From IMG/VR virus record IMGVR_UViG_3300019762_000001, positions 1 through 64,000 of that record: a DNA stretch of 64,000 bases; one strand, 5' to 3'. Positions 31,270 to 40,209 of this stretch are shown here, piece by piece. How positions within the stretch are numbered: the stretch's first letter is position 1; the number at the start of each line of letters is the position of its first letter. The notes beneath the pieces were generated by a model, which was not told the origin of the DNA, searched no databases, and saw only the letters and a list, made by a program, of their open reading frames with translations. The DNA is from a virus. The translations under genes and the position numbers were made by a program.

Positions 31270-33495
31270 TTAGTCATAATCTTCTACTTGAGTGTCACCG
31301 TATAGTTCCATCTCCCATTTCTTAGCTAGCTCAACGTAATCAGTTTTAGGATCATAGTCGTGGTAATTACCCCACGTTGGACCCAACTCGCAACTAACTT
31401 TCATGTTAACATGCTTAGCCTGAAATCCAAACCATTTCTTAGTTTGGGGGTTAGCACATATATCAATCATGGGAGGTACTATCTTATGAACATCTTTTGG
31501 TTTTATATAAAATCCTAAAGAGTCATGAACAGTATAGCACTGTTGGAAATACTCTGGGAAATACCCCTGTAGTCTTTTTTCTCTTACTAAGATACTCGAG
31601 AATTGAGTGTAATCTGAAGAGGTTCCCTGAATGGGAGCATTCACTGATTGTCTCTCAGCCTCTGATCTTATCCCTATTACGTTAGAGTATATATTTGGTA
31701 GCCTTCTTTTTCTACCAAAGTATGTTCTTACATAGCCATCTCTGGCAGCTTTCTTGTGTTGGTTCTTAATCCATTTCTCAACCTTTGGGTAAGCAGCATA
31801 CCAATCCCGTTTGAACTGACCGGCTTCATCTGCAGTACATCCAATTGTCTCTGCTAGCATTGGATCTGATTGGCCATATAGGATACCGAACCCAATAGTC
31901 TTAGCTCTTTTCTTACGCTTAGTCCAATAGATATGTTCTGGATGTGATTCATCCTTGGTTATCTCATATACCTCCTCGTATTTTTTGTAAAGCTCATCTC
32001 CCTTTAAATGGGGGAACTCAGCTCTGGTGGCAGTATAAACGTGTAATGAAAGCCCAGATCTAAATGCTTCTATTAGATTCTCATCTTTAGACATCTCAGC
32101 TACCACTCTCATCTCAGCCTGTGAGTAGTCAAACTCTATCATAAGCATACCCCTAGGTGGCCTGAACATGGGTTTAATATCAGAATTTGTTGTAGCCCTT
32201 GGGATATTCTGAAGGTTAGGTTCTACCGAGGATAATCTCCCAGTTACCGTTCCAAAGATTTTATATGAAGTATGGAGTCGGTTATCTTCTCCAAGTATCT
32301 CATACATACCTTTGATGTTAGTGGAGTATAGTTTGGATAATCCCCTATGTTCTAGCATCCTTGCCACAAACCCATCTTTGTCTTCCCCAGATTTACGTAT
32401 CTTAAGCAGAGCCGATTCAGCTGTGGATACTACCCATTCCTTCTTCTTATTCTTCTCCTTAACCTCAGTAAATCTAAAACCATGTTTGTTGTAGTATAGA
32501 AGTTCTTTTAGTTGGGTTGAACTACTCAAATTCAGGTTTGCTATTGCATTTCTTTCCTTATTCGTAGTAAACTCTCCAGCTATATACTTGCTAACTTTAT
32601 CTTCTCTAGTTTTGATCTTTCTAGAGTTATCTATACTATCATCCTCTTTCTCTTCTTTTTTAAGAGCCTTGATTTCCTTCTTGGTATCCTTAATGAGTTT
32701 CTTTTTGGCCTTCTCAACCTTCTTAAGGTTATACTTCTGAATTACCTTCATCTCATATAACCCCTTTTCAGATTCCTCAATCTTTTTACCATATACTTCT
32801 ACCAAGTTCTTAAGGTATGGCCTATCTACAATCATACCCGTATACTCGGACTCTGATAGAACTCGTAGGTTCATCATCAGAAGGTTCCTGAATAACGGGT
32901 AGAAGCCAAGGCTCATTAGCTTTGGTTCAAAGAATAGCCATAATCTAAGAGTAGAGTCACAGTCCTTTGCACAGTACTTAGATAAGCCCTCAAGTGGTTT
33001 TTTATTCCAAGGTAATTTGCTCCCCTCGTAATCTTCATAGCCATCAAATTCTGGTATAAACCTACCAACCTGCTCTTTCAAACCATGGGGTCTTTCCTCA
33101 TCTAATAGGTATTTTGCTAGGATAGTATCAAACCAATATCCTTTTGGAATAATGCCATACCTCTTAAACCATTTCATTTCAAAAGAGGCATTGTGGGCTA
33201 TCTTGACTATATTTGGATCTGCCATTACCTCTCTTCCAAATTTCTGTAGTAGTTTTATCCACTTATCGGATTTTTTGAATGGCGAATCGAAATGACCTAA
33301 AGGTAATACCCAACCAGATCCAGGTTGGAAACTACAACCCAATACTGTGGGATATCCCCCTGGATCACAGAAGGCTCCATCATCATCCCGGGTGGTAGTT
33401 TCGAAATCGACAGAAGCATAACCGGTCATCTTGCAATAACGGATAAGCTTATCCAGCTCTTTCTCTTTGGTTATTATTTTGTAGATTGATTTCAT
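31270..33495 (-). CDS. DNA polymerase, family A, with 3'-5' exonuclease
   Basis: The exonuclease has DFET (D30, E32), HNASFEMKW and YCAKD (D178). Polymerase motif A is EFDYSQAEMR (D456), motif B is KRAKTIGFGILYG (about 528-541) and motif C is VHDS (H657, D658). Between the exonuclease and palm, residues about 232-305 form a long charged helical insertion (Lys/Glu-rich), longer than in typical PolI thumbs. There is no 5'-3' exonuclease domain. The 741-residue length resembles phage T7-type or other phage PolA proteins. It replicates the phage genome, probably with the helicase and primase of this run. Confidence 0.95.
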   Translation of the reverse strand: MKSIYKIITKEKELDKLIRYCKMTGYASVDFETTTRDDDGAFCDPGGYPTVLGCSFQPGSGWVLPLGHFDSPFKKSDKWIKLLQKFGREVMADPNIVKIAHNASFEMKWFKRYGIIPKGYWFDTILAKYLLDEERPHGLKEQVGRFIPEFDGYEDYEGSKLPWNKKPLEGLSKYCAKDCDSTLRLWLFFEPKLMSLGFYPLFRNLLMMNLRVLSESEYTGMIVDRPYLKNLVEVYGKKIEESEKGLYEMKVIQKYNLKKVEKAKKKLIKDTKKEIKALKKEEKEDDSIDNSRKIKTREDKVSKYIAGEFTTNKERNAIANLNLSSSTQLKELLYYNKHGFRFTEVKEKNKKKEWVVSTAESALLKIRKSGEDKDGFVARMLEHRGLSKLYSTNIKGMYEILGEDNRLHTSYKIFGTVTGRLSSVEPNLQNIPRATTNSDIKPMFRPPRGMLMIEFDYSQAEMRVVAEMSKDENLIEAFRSGLSLHVYTATRAEFPHLKGDELYKKYEEVYEITKDESHPEHIYWTKRKKRAKTIGFGILYGQSDPMLAETIGCTADEAGQFKRDWYAAYPKVEKWIKNQHKKAARDGYVRTYFGRKRRLPNIYSNVIGIRSEAERQSVNAPIQGTSSDYTQFSSILVREKRLQGYFPEYFQQCYTVHDSLGFYIKPKDVHKIVPPMIDICANPQTKKWFGFQAKHVNMKVSCELGPTWGNYHDYDPKTDYVELAKKWEMELYGDTQVEDYD

Positions 33496-33791
33496 TTATT
33501 TCCATTCTTTATCCGTTCGGTGAATAGGGTGAGCTTATCTCTGTGCTCTCTTTTCCTAGCCTGTTTCTCTAGAGGTTTATCAAATACATGCTCTTCTAGA
33601 ACTGTTAGGTATATCCTAACCTGAGCCATTTCGGCTTGCAGGTTAGGATCTTGGAAGTCTTTATTATCATTTAAGCCCTTTGCTAAGCATTGTGTAAGCT
33701 CAGCCATTTCCTCTATGAGTTTTGGTATAAAATATTTCTTACCCCTCAGCTTAACATAGGACTTAAGTATTTTAACATCAGCCTTGTTCAT
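33492..33791 (-). CDS. MazG-like NTP pyrophosphohydrolase
   Basis: The helical protein has FIPKLIEEMAELTQCLAKGL (E27, E28, E31) and a second motif LQAEMAQVR (E54). The usual final Asp of the ExxD metal motif is a Gln at residue 57, so metal binding may be altered. MazG-like enzymes hydrolyse (d)NTPs or alarmone-related nucleotides; phage versions are common. It starts in the 3' end of the TS-like gene. Confidence 0.65.
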   Translation of the reverse strand: MNKADVKILKSYVKLRGKKYFIPKLIEEMAELTQCLAKGLNDNKDFQDPNLQAEMAQVRIYLTVLEEHVFDKPLEKQARKREHRDKLTLFTERIKNGNK

Positions 33792-34506
33792 ATAGTTGGT
33801 CTATGCAGGTTTTTAATCCCTCCCAATCTCTCCGGTAAGAGTGAAGTGAGGCAATGTTGTGATATAGGAAGCCAGGTTCAACTCCTACCATTTCAGCCAC
33901 GTATTCCATTAGCTCCCATGCTAACCAAATATCATTTCCGAAGTGTAGGAATACATCAGCAGATCTTTGTGAGTAGATAATGTGCATTTTACCATTTCGT
34001 ATGATAAACTGATAGCCCAGTGTACAAGGTACTCTCTTCTTACCCCCGATAAAGCTTGGATCTCTAGGGTGGAATACTGGTAAATAGCATTGCCTAGAGT
34101 CACCGTGAACCCTTAGTTCATCGATTATCTTTTCCAAGTTATGGTATCTGTTTAACCTTTCATTGTAGGTATAACAAAATTCACCAGCTTTGCTAAGGAA
34201 TGGTTCCCAAGTATCTTTCCTAATTAACCAAGCCTTTCCCGGGTTAACCCAGCTACGAGATATTCTCTCAGAGAATTCTGATTTACACCAGTAAAAGTTT
34301 TGCTTTGGGTTAGATATAAATAGGTTCTCCTGGTCAGCTCTACTGGTTAAGCAGTAACTGTAGTTAAGGAGCTCCTTTGTTTGGAACTCCTCGTTATCAG
34401 CTACTCTCTGGTTTTGCATTGTCTGGGGATGAACTATTGTACCTTGTTCAGATACATCTCTCATTATCTCAGATAACAATTCTCGACAGTTACTAAATAT
34501 CCTCAT
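33778..34506 (-). CDS. Thymidylate-synthase-family enzyme (atypical subclass)
   Basis: Key TS motifs are present: DSRQCYLPVF, the nucleophile loop VPCTLGYQF (C161), the phosphate-binding QRSADVF (R181, S182, D184) and SLHSY (H222, Y224). The usual FN before IASY, where Asn contacts the uracil base, reads GNDI (D192 in place of Asn). In T4 dCMP hydroxymethylase an Asp at this place reads cytosine; other Asp-bearing TS relatives also exist, so the substrate could be dUMP, dCMP or a relative. At 242 residues the gene is at the short end for TS. Confidence 0.8.
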   Translation of the reverse strand: MRIFSNCRELLSEIMRDVSEQGTIVHPQTMQNQRVADNEEFQTKELLNYSYCLTSRADQENLFISNPKQNFYWCKSEFSERISRSWVNPGKAWLIRKDTWEPFLSKAGEFCYTYNERLNRYHNLEKIIDELRVHGDSRQCYLPVFHPRDPSFIGGKKRVPCTLGYQFIIRNGKMHIIYSQRSADVFLHFGNDIWLAWELMEYVAEMVGVEPGFLYHNIASLHSYRRDWEGLKTCIDQLYEQG

Positions 34507-34805
34507 TATTTCTTAGGGTTAAGTACGTAAATGATATCAGTGTAGTCAGTGATATCAAAATTCTCAATAGCAGTTAAATTGCTATCGGAGCTAATCTTCA
34601 TATCAAATGGGAAAGCTGTAACAGAGTTCTCATGATACATAACTCTAGTACCTTCATGGTAGTTTTCGGGTACATCCTCTCCAACCTGTACAATAGTACC
34701 CCATTTAGACTTAGTTACATCTCCCTGAGCTTTTATTTCATCAGCTTTGATTATTACTCTTTTGCCCTGTATGGCTCCGTCCTTAATACTGTCTAATTTT
34801 TGCAT
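34506..34805 (-). CDS. GroES-like co-chaperonin candidate
   Basis: The 99-residue protein has the GroES plan: RVIIKADEIKAQGDVTKSKWG (a strand, then a mobile-loop-like stretch), GTIVQVGEDVPENYHEG and a C-terminal ITDYTDIIYVL that matches the typical last strand. T4 gp31 is a phage GroES needed to fold the capsid protein. The sequence identity is low and the mobile loop lacks the usual hydrophobic tripeptide, so this is tentative. Its stop overlaps the next start by one base (TAATG). Confidence 0.5.
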   Translation of the reverse strand: MQKLDSIKDGAIQGKRVIIKADEIKAQGDVTKSKWGTIVQVGEDVPENYHEGTRVMYHENSVTAFPFDMKISSDSNLTAIENFDITDYTDIIYVLNPKK

Positions 34806-34842
34806 GTTCTATAGTTTATGTGTTTAAAATAGTGAATAGTAC

Positions 34843-35712
34843 TTACTTTCCTAGTTTTTTATTATACTCCCGTTTGAAAGCCCTACGCTTAGATGGGGAG
34901 ATACAGTCCTCTGGATATGGTATACTCTCTTTATATAACTTTAGATCTTTTACTAGAAGTGGTTTTCTTCCAGAGATCTTTTCCCCCTTATCATTTTCTT
35001 GTAGTTGATTAACACTTCTCAAGTGCACCTTGTACCTAATAGTTTTTGGGTCCACGGTTTTAAAGTAGTGTAAAGTTTCCAAGATCTTTTTCTCGAATTT
35101 GGTTGGGTTCTTTTTCTTTCGGAATAATCTGTCTATACTCTTGTGGTTATCATACATCACAAATGACTCAGCAACTAGGTATATGTTAGGACAAAACATT
35201 TCCAATGATACGCTTTGATCAATCCCATATACATATTCAGCTATCCTCTGTACTAAGAGGAAATCGAATAGTAACCTCTTAGTTACTTCTGAAGATCTCA
35301 GGGTCATGTATAATACAGGTACATCCCTATCCACTCTTCGAGAGAATGTCAAGGTTAATAAGCACCCCTTACCAGAACCATGGGAGTTGTCAAACAAGTA
35401 ACTGATATTGTAGTTAGTTGCTCTCTTTTTCTCCCTGGCTAGTATCTGAGATTTGATTAGGTCAAGATAATCTAAGTGGAGGTAGTTATTTATTAACTTA
35501 GTCCACTTAGCTGTAGTATACCCAAATGTAGAACCAAAGTCAAATTCAGGATCTACCCAGACCTTATTAATTTTGATGTAATGGTTATAGGCAATAATCT
35601 CTGGCCCATACAGTGAGCCTCCAGTTTCCATTACCTCATCAGATTTAAGGGCTAAGTATTCATTAATACCCTCCCAGGCTTCCTGAGTGTTTGAAAATTC
35701 TAGTTCTTTCAT
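34843..35712 (-). CDS. Second thymidylate-synthase-fold protein (divergent)
   Basis: This 289-residue protein has a TS-like core: GKGCLLTLTF (C117 at the nucleophile position), TLRSSEVTK (R139, S140, S141) and LLFDFLLVQRIAEYVYG (D150 at the Asn position). The final His-x-Tyr is not clear. The N-terminal half and C-terminal 80 residues differ from normal TS; the C-terminus is basic. It may act on a pyrimidine nucleotide or be a regulatory or partner subunit of the neighbouring TS. A paralogue with lost activity is possible. Confidence 0.55.
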   Translation of the reverse strand: MKELEFSNTQEAWEGINEYLALKSDEVMETGGSLYGPEIIAYNHYIKINKVWVDPEFDFGSTFGYTTAKWTKLINNYLHLDYLDLIKSQILAREKKRATNYNISYLFDNSHGSGKGCLLTLTFSRRVDRDVPVLYMTLRSSEVTKRLLFDFLLVQRIAEYVYGIDQSVSLEMFCPNIYLVAESFVMYDNHKSIDRLFRKKKNPTKFEKKILETLHYFKTVDPKTIRYKVHLRSVNQLQENDKGEKISGRKPLLVKDLKLYKESIPYPEDCISPSKRRAFKREYNKKLGK

Positions 35713-35715
35713 CGA

Positions 35716-36501
35716 TTAGTATTTAGATTTTACTCTGAATAGATTGATACGGTTCTTTTTATAGTATACCTGTATGAATCCTAGTGGAGTCATTTGCAAT
35801 GTACCTAAGCATAGTTTAAAATAGATCGTAGCAGCTTCTATTAATCTACTCTTAAACTTATTCTCATCGGTCATTACCTGATGCTGTTTCCAGGGTTTAT
35901 TCTTTAGAACATTCTTGGCCATCTGGAGTTTGTAATTGAATTGCCAGTGGGATTCTATGAGTAATGCTGTGTACTCGGAATCTACCTCTCCAAGTATATC
36001 CCCAGCGGATAGGTAATCAATATGATTCGGGTATTCTCCGGCCAGGTTAAAGAGTTTGCAGGTAGAAACTGGTTTAGCAAACCCCCCATAGTACATTGTA
36101 CTCATAGGGTCTAGGTTGGTTTCATCACCCGCCATAGCTATTTCTAACTCCCTTGGTGTAACCCCAACATAAATCAGGGTCTCAAGTAGGAATGCAGTAG
36201 TATCCGCAATTTCCTCATTGAAACCAGCAAGGTTAGCTAAACTTCTTGTACCTAAGCTCATTAGCTTTTCGTAGTATTCCCAACCTTCCCCAAGTTCCTC
36301 AGCAATTCTGCCGATGAAATCTTTTAGGATAACCTGACTCTTAGGTTCGTGTGGATTGATTGGCCACTGTGGTAGTGATTCTACCCTTACATACTCAACC
36401 ATCAATTCTTTCTGAAGGTCGAATAACACTGATATACCATCCCCGTTGTGTATTTTACTTACCAATTCTTTGGGAAGATTAGGTGCTGATTGAATGTCCA
36501 T
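35716..36501 (-). CDS. All-alpha dNTP pyrophosphatase (T4 gp56/dUTPase-2-like)
   Basis: The metal-binding helices are IAEELGEGWEYYEKL (E68, E69, E72) and NEEIADTTAFLLETLIYVG (E96, E97, D100). The protein ends YYKKNRINLFR plus KSKY, which closely resembles the end of T4 gp56 (YYLKNKENFARQ plus DNGY). T4 gp56 hydrolyses dCTP and dUTP, giving dCMP and dUMP for modification and thymidylate synthesis. At 261 residues it is longer than gp56, with an insertion between the motifs and the tail. Confidence 0.75.
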   Translation of the reverse strand: MDIQSAPNLPKELVSKIHNGDGISVLFDLQKELMVEYVRVESLPQWPINPHEPKSQVILKDFIGRIAEELGEGWEYYEKLMSLGTRSLANLAGFNEEIADTTAFLLETLIYVGVTPRELEIAMAGDETNLDPMSTMYYGGFAKPVSTCKLFNLAGEYPNHIDYLSAGDILGEVDSEYTALLIESHWQFNYKLQMAKNVLKNKPWKQHQVMTDENKFKSRLIEAATIYFKLCLGTLQMTPLGFIQVYYKKNRINLFRVKSKY

Positions 36502-36503
36502 GA

Positions 36504-36956
36504 TTAGCTTACTATTTTAAAATTGGTTAACTTATAATACTCGGCTTTAGCTACCTCCTTGGTAACTCCATACCTTTTAACAGCCCTCTTTATGGTTAGG
36601 TCTGAGTTTAGTTTTTTAGCAATCTTCTTTTTCATCCATATCCTCATCTCATGATTAGCTGATTTGGGTTTTTCATAAGGTTGCTCAAGATCTTTAAATG
36701 CTTGTTTCTTTTCAACAGCTGATCTTTCATTGTGTAGTTTCTGGCCCATAACAGCCTGGCATAACTCATTATCCCCGCATCTCCTACAAATAGAATCTGT
36801 GAGGTCATGTAGTTTACCAAAGCATGGGTCCTCAGATGATCCTAATTTAAAGATATCTGATGAGATGGGTTTCAACAAGTCTACCCCAGTTTCTGAGATA
36901 GTATTTCTTGCTTCCCTTTCACCCTCTGGTTTATTTACTTTTTTCTTCTTAGCCAT
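36504..36956 (-). CDS. Small cysteine-cluster protein
   Basis: Residues about 44-66 hold PCFGKL, then ICRRCGDNELC, giving four cysteines in a spacing that suits a zinc site. A basic, helical C-terminal half follows, with a helix-turn-helix-like LTIKRAVKRYGVTKEVAKAEY. A DNA- or RNA-binding accessory protein is possible. It overlaps the UvsW-like gene by 22 bases. Confidence 0.6.
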   Translation of the reverse strand: MAKKKKVNKPEGEREARNTISETGVDLLKPISSDIFKLGSSEDPCFGKLHDLTDSICRRCGDNELCQAVMGQKLHNERSAVEKKQAFKDLEQPYEKPKSANHEMRIWMKKKIAKKLNSDLTIKRAVKRYGVTKEVAKAEYYKLTNFKIVS

Positions 36957-38416
36957 TTTCTATATGCTTTTGTTTTTAATAGTACTTTCCTGTATAGTTG
37001 AATAACTTTAAACTTCTCTTGGATATAATAGTTAACCCTATGATTAGAATGTCTTTTAAGGTATGTTCCCTCATCCATGAAGTCTTCCATGTAGGTCTTC
37101 TTCTTTGACTCATGTTTTCTTTCACCTCGACCCATTATCTGTATTAGGTTCTCCTGTGAGTCACCAGCCCCGGCATTTAGGAGGCATTTCAGTAAGGGTA
37201 GGTTTTTACCGCGTTTAATGATCATGGATGAGATTAGTATGTCTATATCTCCATCCTTAAACATCTTTATAATGTCCTTTCTACCTTTAGTCTTATGGTG
37301 CACTGCAGCTATAGTATATTTACTCCCTAGCTGTTCTTCGAATAGTTCATGTAGTATTTCAATGTGCTCATGGAATTGAGCTACTACAAGTAATGGAAAT
37401 CTATTTCTCTGTAAGTTATATAAAGTTCTTATCAGTATCTTTAGATTTCTATCCCGGTTAGTAGTAATACCCTCATGGTATTGAGCCTGCCAATCATTAC
37501 CAGATAGCTTTTTGGTGTTACCAGGTGTTATCTTTATAACTAGTGGAGTGGAGTGCCCTAGTTTTACCAATTCTTCCTTTGTAATTACAAATCGTTCTGG
37601 CCCAAAGTAAGATTCTAAGTTAAGGTTTTTTGGTTTATCTTTAACCAACTTACTGGTAAAGATAGATCCTGATAATCCAACCCTGATTGTAGCATTTATA
37701 CAGGCTTCCAATACTCGTTTATAAGATTTGTTATCAGCAAGGTCAGCCTCATCTACCAGCACCATCTCATATTGAGCCAACATCCGTTTCATCTTTGCTA
37801 GGTTCTGTGAGATAGTTTGTACCATCCCAACTGTGAACCTGTTCCAGTCTTTCTCTTTACCCCTTACAAATCCAGCGTCATCCCCCACTAGCTCTGGTAT
37901 CTCAGTATGAAATTGGGTATAAAGATCTGAGTCATTGATTAATACTAGAGCTTTCTTTTTACGGCCAAAGGATTGATATATACCAGCTGTAATCATAGTT
38001 TTACCAGCATTTGTGGCAGCCTTTATAACCCCCCTATGCCATGGTATACTTGTACCTGGGATAGTGTTATGAACTATAGAGGAGATAGCCTCATGCTGAT
38101 ATGGTCTGGGAGTAAGTCCCCCGATTACGTCTGGGATAATAGGGTTCTTTTCTACATCATCTCGTTCATCAACATAGGTTATATCTACTTCGTACTTTTC
38201 TAAGAACTCAAGAACTCTATCCAGTAGCCCAGTCCTAAATGCCCCCCTATCATTTATATAGTGGAACATACCATCCCACCCTTTAGGCATATACCTCCGG
38301 ATATGGAAGGCGGATGGGTGTTTTACTGAGAAATACTTATAAGCTGCTAAGATAATCTTACGATCTCCGGTTAAGAAGCATTGCTTATTAGTGATACCGA
38401 TTTTTATTTTACTCAT
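36935..38416 (-). CDS. uvsW: SF2 DNA helicase (UvsW/RadD type)
   Basis: Superfamily 2 motifs appear in order: RPYQHEA (Q-like), ATNAGKT (I), VDEADLAD (II), LSGSI (III), VAQFHEH region, SSMIIKRGKNLP and QIMGRGERKHESK (V-VI). A residue block before motif I (about 1-95) resembles the N-terminal domain of T4 UvsW. UvsW unwinds branched and R-loop structures during recombination and late replication. The 493-residue size fits. Confidence 0.88.
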   Translation of the reverse strand: MSKIKIGITNKQCFLTGDRKIILAAYKYFSVKHPSAFHIRRYMPKGWDGMFHYINDRGAFRTGLLDRVLEFLEKYEVDITYVDERDDVEKNPIIPDVIGGLTPRPYQHEAISSIVHNTIPGTSIPWHRGVIKAATNAGKTMITAGIYQSFGRKKKALVLINDSDLYTQFHTEIPELVGDDAGFVRGKEKDWNRFTVGMVQTISQNLAKMKRMLAQYEMVLVDEADLADNKSYKRVLEACINATIRVGLSGSIFTSKLVKDKPKNLNLESYFGPERFVITKEELVKLGHSTPLVIKITPGNTKKLSGNDWQAQYHEGITTNRDRNLKILIRTLYNLQRNRFPLLVVAQFHEHIEILHELFEEQLGSKYTIAAVHHKTKGRKDIIKMFKDGDIDILISSMIIKRGKNLPLLKCLLNAGAGDSQENLIQIMGRGERKHESKKKTYMEDFMDEGTYLKRHSNHRVNYYIQEKFKVIQLYRKVLLKTKAYRKWLRRKK

Positions 38417-39263
38417 TACTCATGGATTTTAAAGTATCCCAGAAATTACTGTTATCTTTCTTCTTTCTCTCAGGATTTACTTTTAAGTTGTTTTCATATA
38501 GATATTTAGATAATCTCTTCTTTGCTGCATCACCCACTAATTGTACAGGATCTGGTATACCATCTCTATAACTGAACCCAGCAAACTGAGCTTCTAGGTA
38601 ATCCTTATAGGTTACTCCTATCTCTTCAGCTATCATACGGGTTTTATAGAAGTATAGGTATTTCTCCCTATTGTCTAAGTAGGATTCTCCCATGCCAGTT
38701 TTCTGGTAAATCTTCTGAACGTAGTAATCGTGGATTGATTTGGTTGCATTTGGTTTATCATCATCCTTCAGTATTAGGTCAGCTTCATAGGAACTAGCTA
38801 TACCCTCGTACATATTAGGGATTTTGTTTAATGAGAATTTTTGCATTTTACTAAGGGCCTTAGTAATGTAGATAGTGAAGCCCTCTTTTTTTGAAAGCTG
38901 AAATGAATTGGAGAAGTCTAAGGCCTGTGCAGTTATTTCTTTTATTATACCCCATTCCCGGGCATTTTGGTTTATCAACCTAACCCCCCGGTGTTTAGCT
39001 TTTACTCTTGAGGCATGTATAATCTTGGACATTAGGTATGCGTCACTCTTATCGGATTTTAGTATGGTGTTAGCTTTTCTCTCCATCCTCTCATTGGTTA
39101 TTACCATTGATCGATTTACTAGGGAATATCTCTTGGACTCTGTAGATATGTCCATTGCTAGTTGTTTACTATTAAAGTTAAGTAGTTTATCCCCCTCTAA
39201 TAACTTCTCTAATACTAGAACTAAGTCCGATTCCTTGATATGTATGCTAGGATCTCTTCTCAT
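38409..39263 (-). CDS. Hypothetical protein between primase and helicase genes, 284 aa
   Basis: A basic, mostly helical protein; no enzyme motif stands out. It overlaps both neighbours (ATGAGTAA-type overlap at 38409-38416), so it is translated with the primase and UvsW-like genes. A helicase loader or primase accessory role fits the location, but this is only context. Confidence 0.55.
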   Translation of the reverse strand: MRRDPSIHIKESDLVLVLEKLLEGDKLLNFNSKQLAMDISTESKRYSLVNRSMVITNERMERKANTILKSDKSDAYLMSKIIHASRVKAKHRGVRLINQNAREWGIIKEITAQALDFSNSFQLSKKEGFTIYITKALSKMQKFSLNKIPNMYEGIASSYEADLILKDDDKPNATKSIHDYYVQKIYQKTGMGESYLDNREKYLYFYKTRMIAEEIGVTYKDYLEAQFAGFSYRDGIPDPVQLVGDAAKKRLSKYLYENNLKVNPERKKKDNSNFWDTLKSMSNE

Positions 39264-40209
39264 GTTGTAGCTGTATTTTAAGTTTTAATAAATCCATATG
39301 GCTCATCCATTCAGCCTGTTGCTCTAGGGCTTTAGTAGATGGTTTCCCTATATCATTAACATCCTTTTCTTCAGGTAATAGGAGTACCTTTAGTTTCTTA
39401 TGGAATGATAATTCCATGGCTAACTCGATAGCCTCTTTAAGAGCATCTGGGTCCAGTATGATAACTATCTTCTCAGCTTTTGAGGATAATATCTTATCCT
39501 TTTGCCATGGTGATAGTTTCTTACCACCGGCCCCTATTGCATGATCACCTAGGGTTTCCGCATTTATTGCCGACTCTACTAGGTAAATCTTTTTGTATAG
39601 GTTTAAAGCACTTATATTATATATAGCCATAGATTTACCAAGGCCAATATCTTCCTTTGTGGGGTTGTTAAACTTTGGGCCATTGCCTATTACCCTACGG
39701 GCATTAAAATATACTACCTTACCATTGACAAAGTATGGGATAATTAAATGCCCTTTATATTTACCCTTAGTACAGTATCCCCAGCCCTTTAGAGCAACTT
39801 TGTTTGGGTTAAACCCCCGCTTTTGAACATACCTCCTCATCACTTTAGCCATTTCACTTGAGCCTAAAGAAAGTATCCGATATGATTCTGGTAATATAGA
39901 ATCTACCTTTGGAGCAACTAGCTCATACTTTGGTTCTTTGTACTCGAGTTGTTCTTGCTTATTAAGTATTTTAAAAGCCTCGTTATACTCAACCCTTTCA
40001 AATTTTGCAATCAGTTCTATGAGTCGTGGCTTATGGCCACATACAAAGCAATTACTCTTATTACTTCCGATGTGAACTCCGAACTTATCATGCTTACCGC
40101 ACTTTGGGCAATCTCCCTTAAGCCAACCATTCCGATACTTGTGCATACCCATACGGGTTAGGAAGTATCGGAATAATTTATTTTTTGTTTCTCTAGTGAA
40201 CCTAGCCAA
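39247..40209 (-). CDS. dnaG: DnaG-like primase
   Basis: A zinc ribbon (GDCPKCGKHDKFGVHIG, then SNCFVCGHK) is followed by a TOPRIM-like domain with YLVESAINAETLGDHAIG and VIILDPDALKEA. It is short (320 residues) and lacks the long C-terminal helicase-binding domain of bacterial DnaG. The start is TTG at 40209, overlapping the helicase gene by 8 bases; an ATG at 40155 just before the zinc ribbon is a real alternative. It makes RNA primers for lagging-strand synthesis. Confidence 0.85.
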   Translation of the reverse strand: MARFTRETKNKLFRYFLTRMGMHKYRNGWLKGDCPKCGKHDKFGVHIGSNKSNCFVCGHKPRLIELIAKFERVEYNEAFKILNKQEQLEYKEPKYELVAPKVDSILPESYRILSLGSSEMAKVMRRYVQKRGFNPNKVALKGWGYCTKGKYKGHLIIPYFVNGKVVYFNARRVIGNGPKFNNPTKEDIGLGKSMAIYNISALNLYKKIYLVESAINAETLGDHAIGAGGKKLSPWQKDKILSSKAEKIVIILDPDALKEAIELAMELSFHKKLKVLLLPEEKDVNDIGKPSTKALEQQAEWMSHMDLLKLKIQLQHEKRS

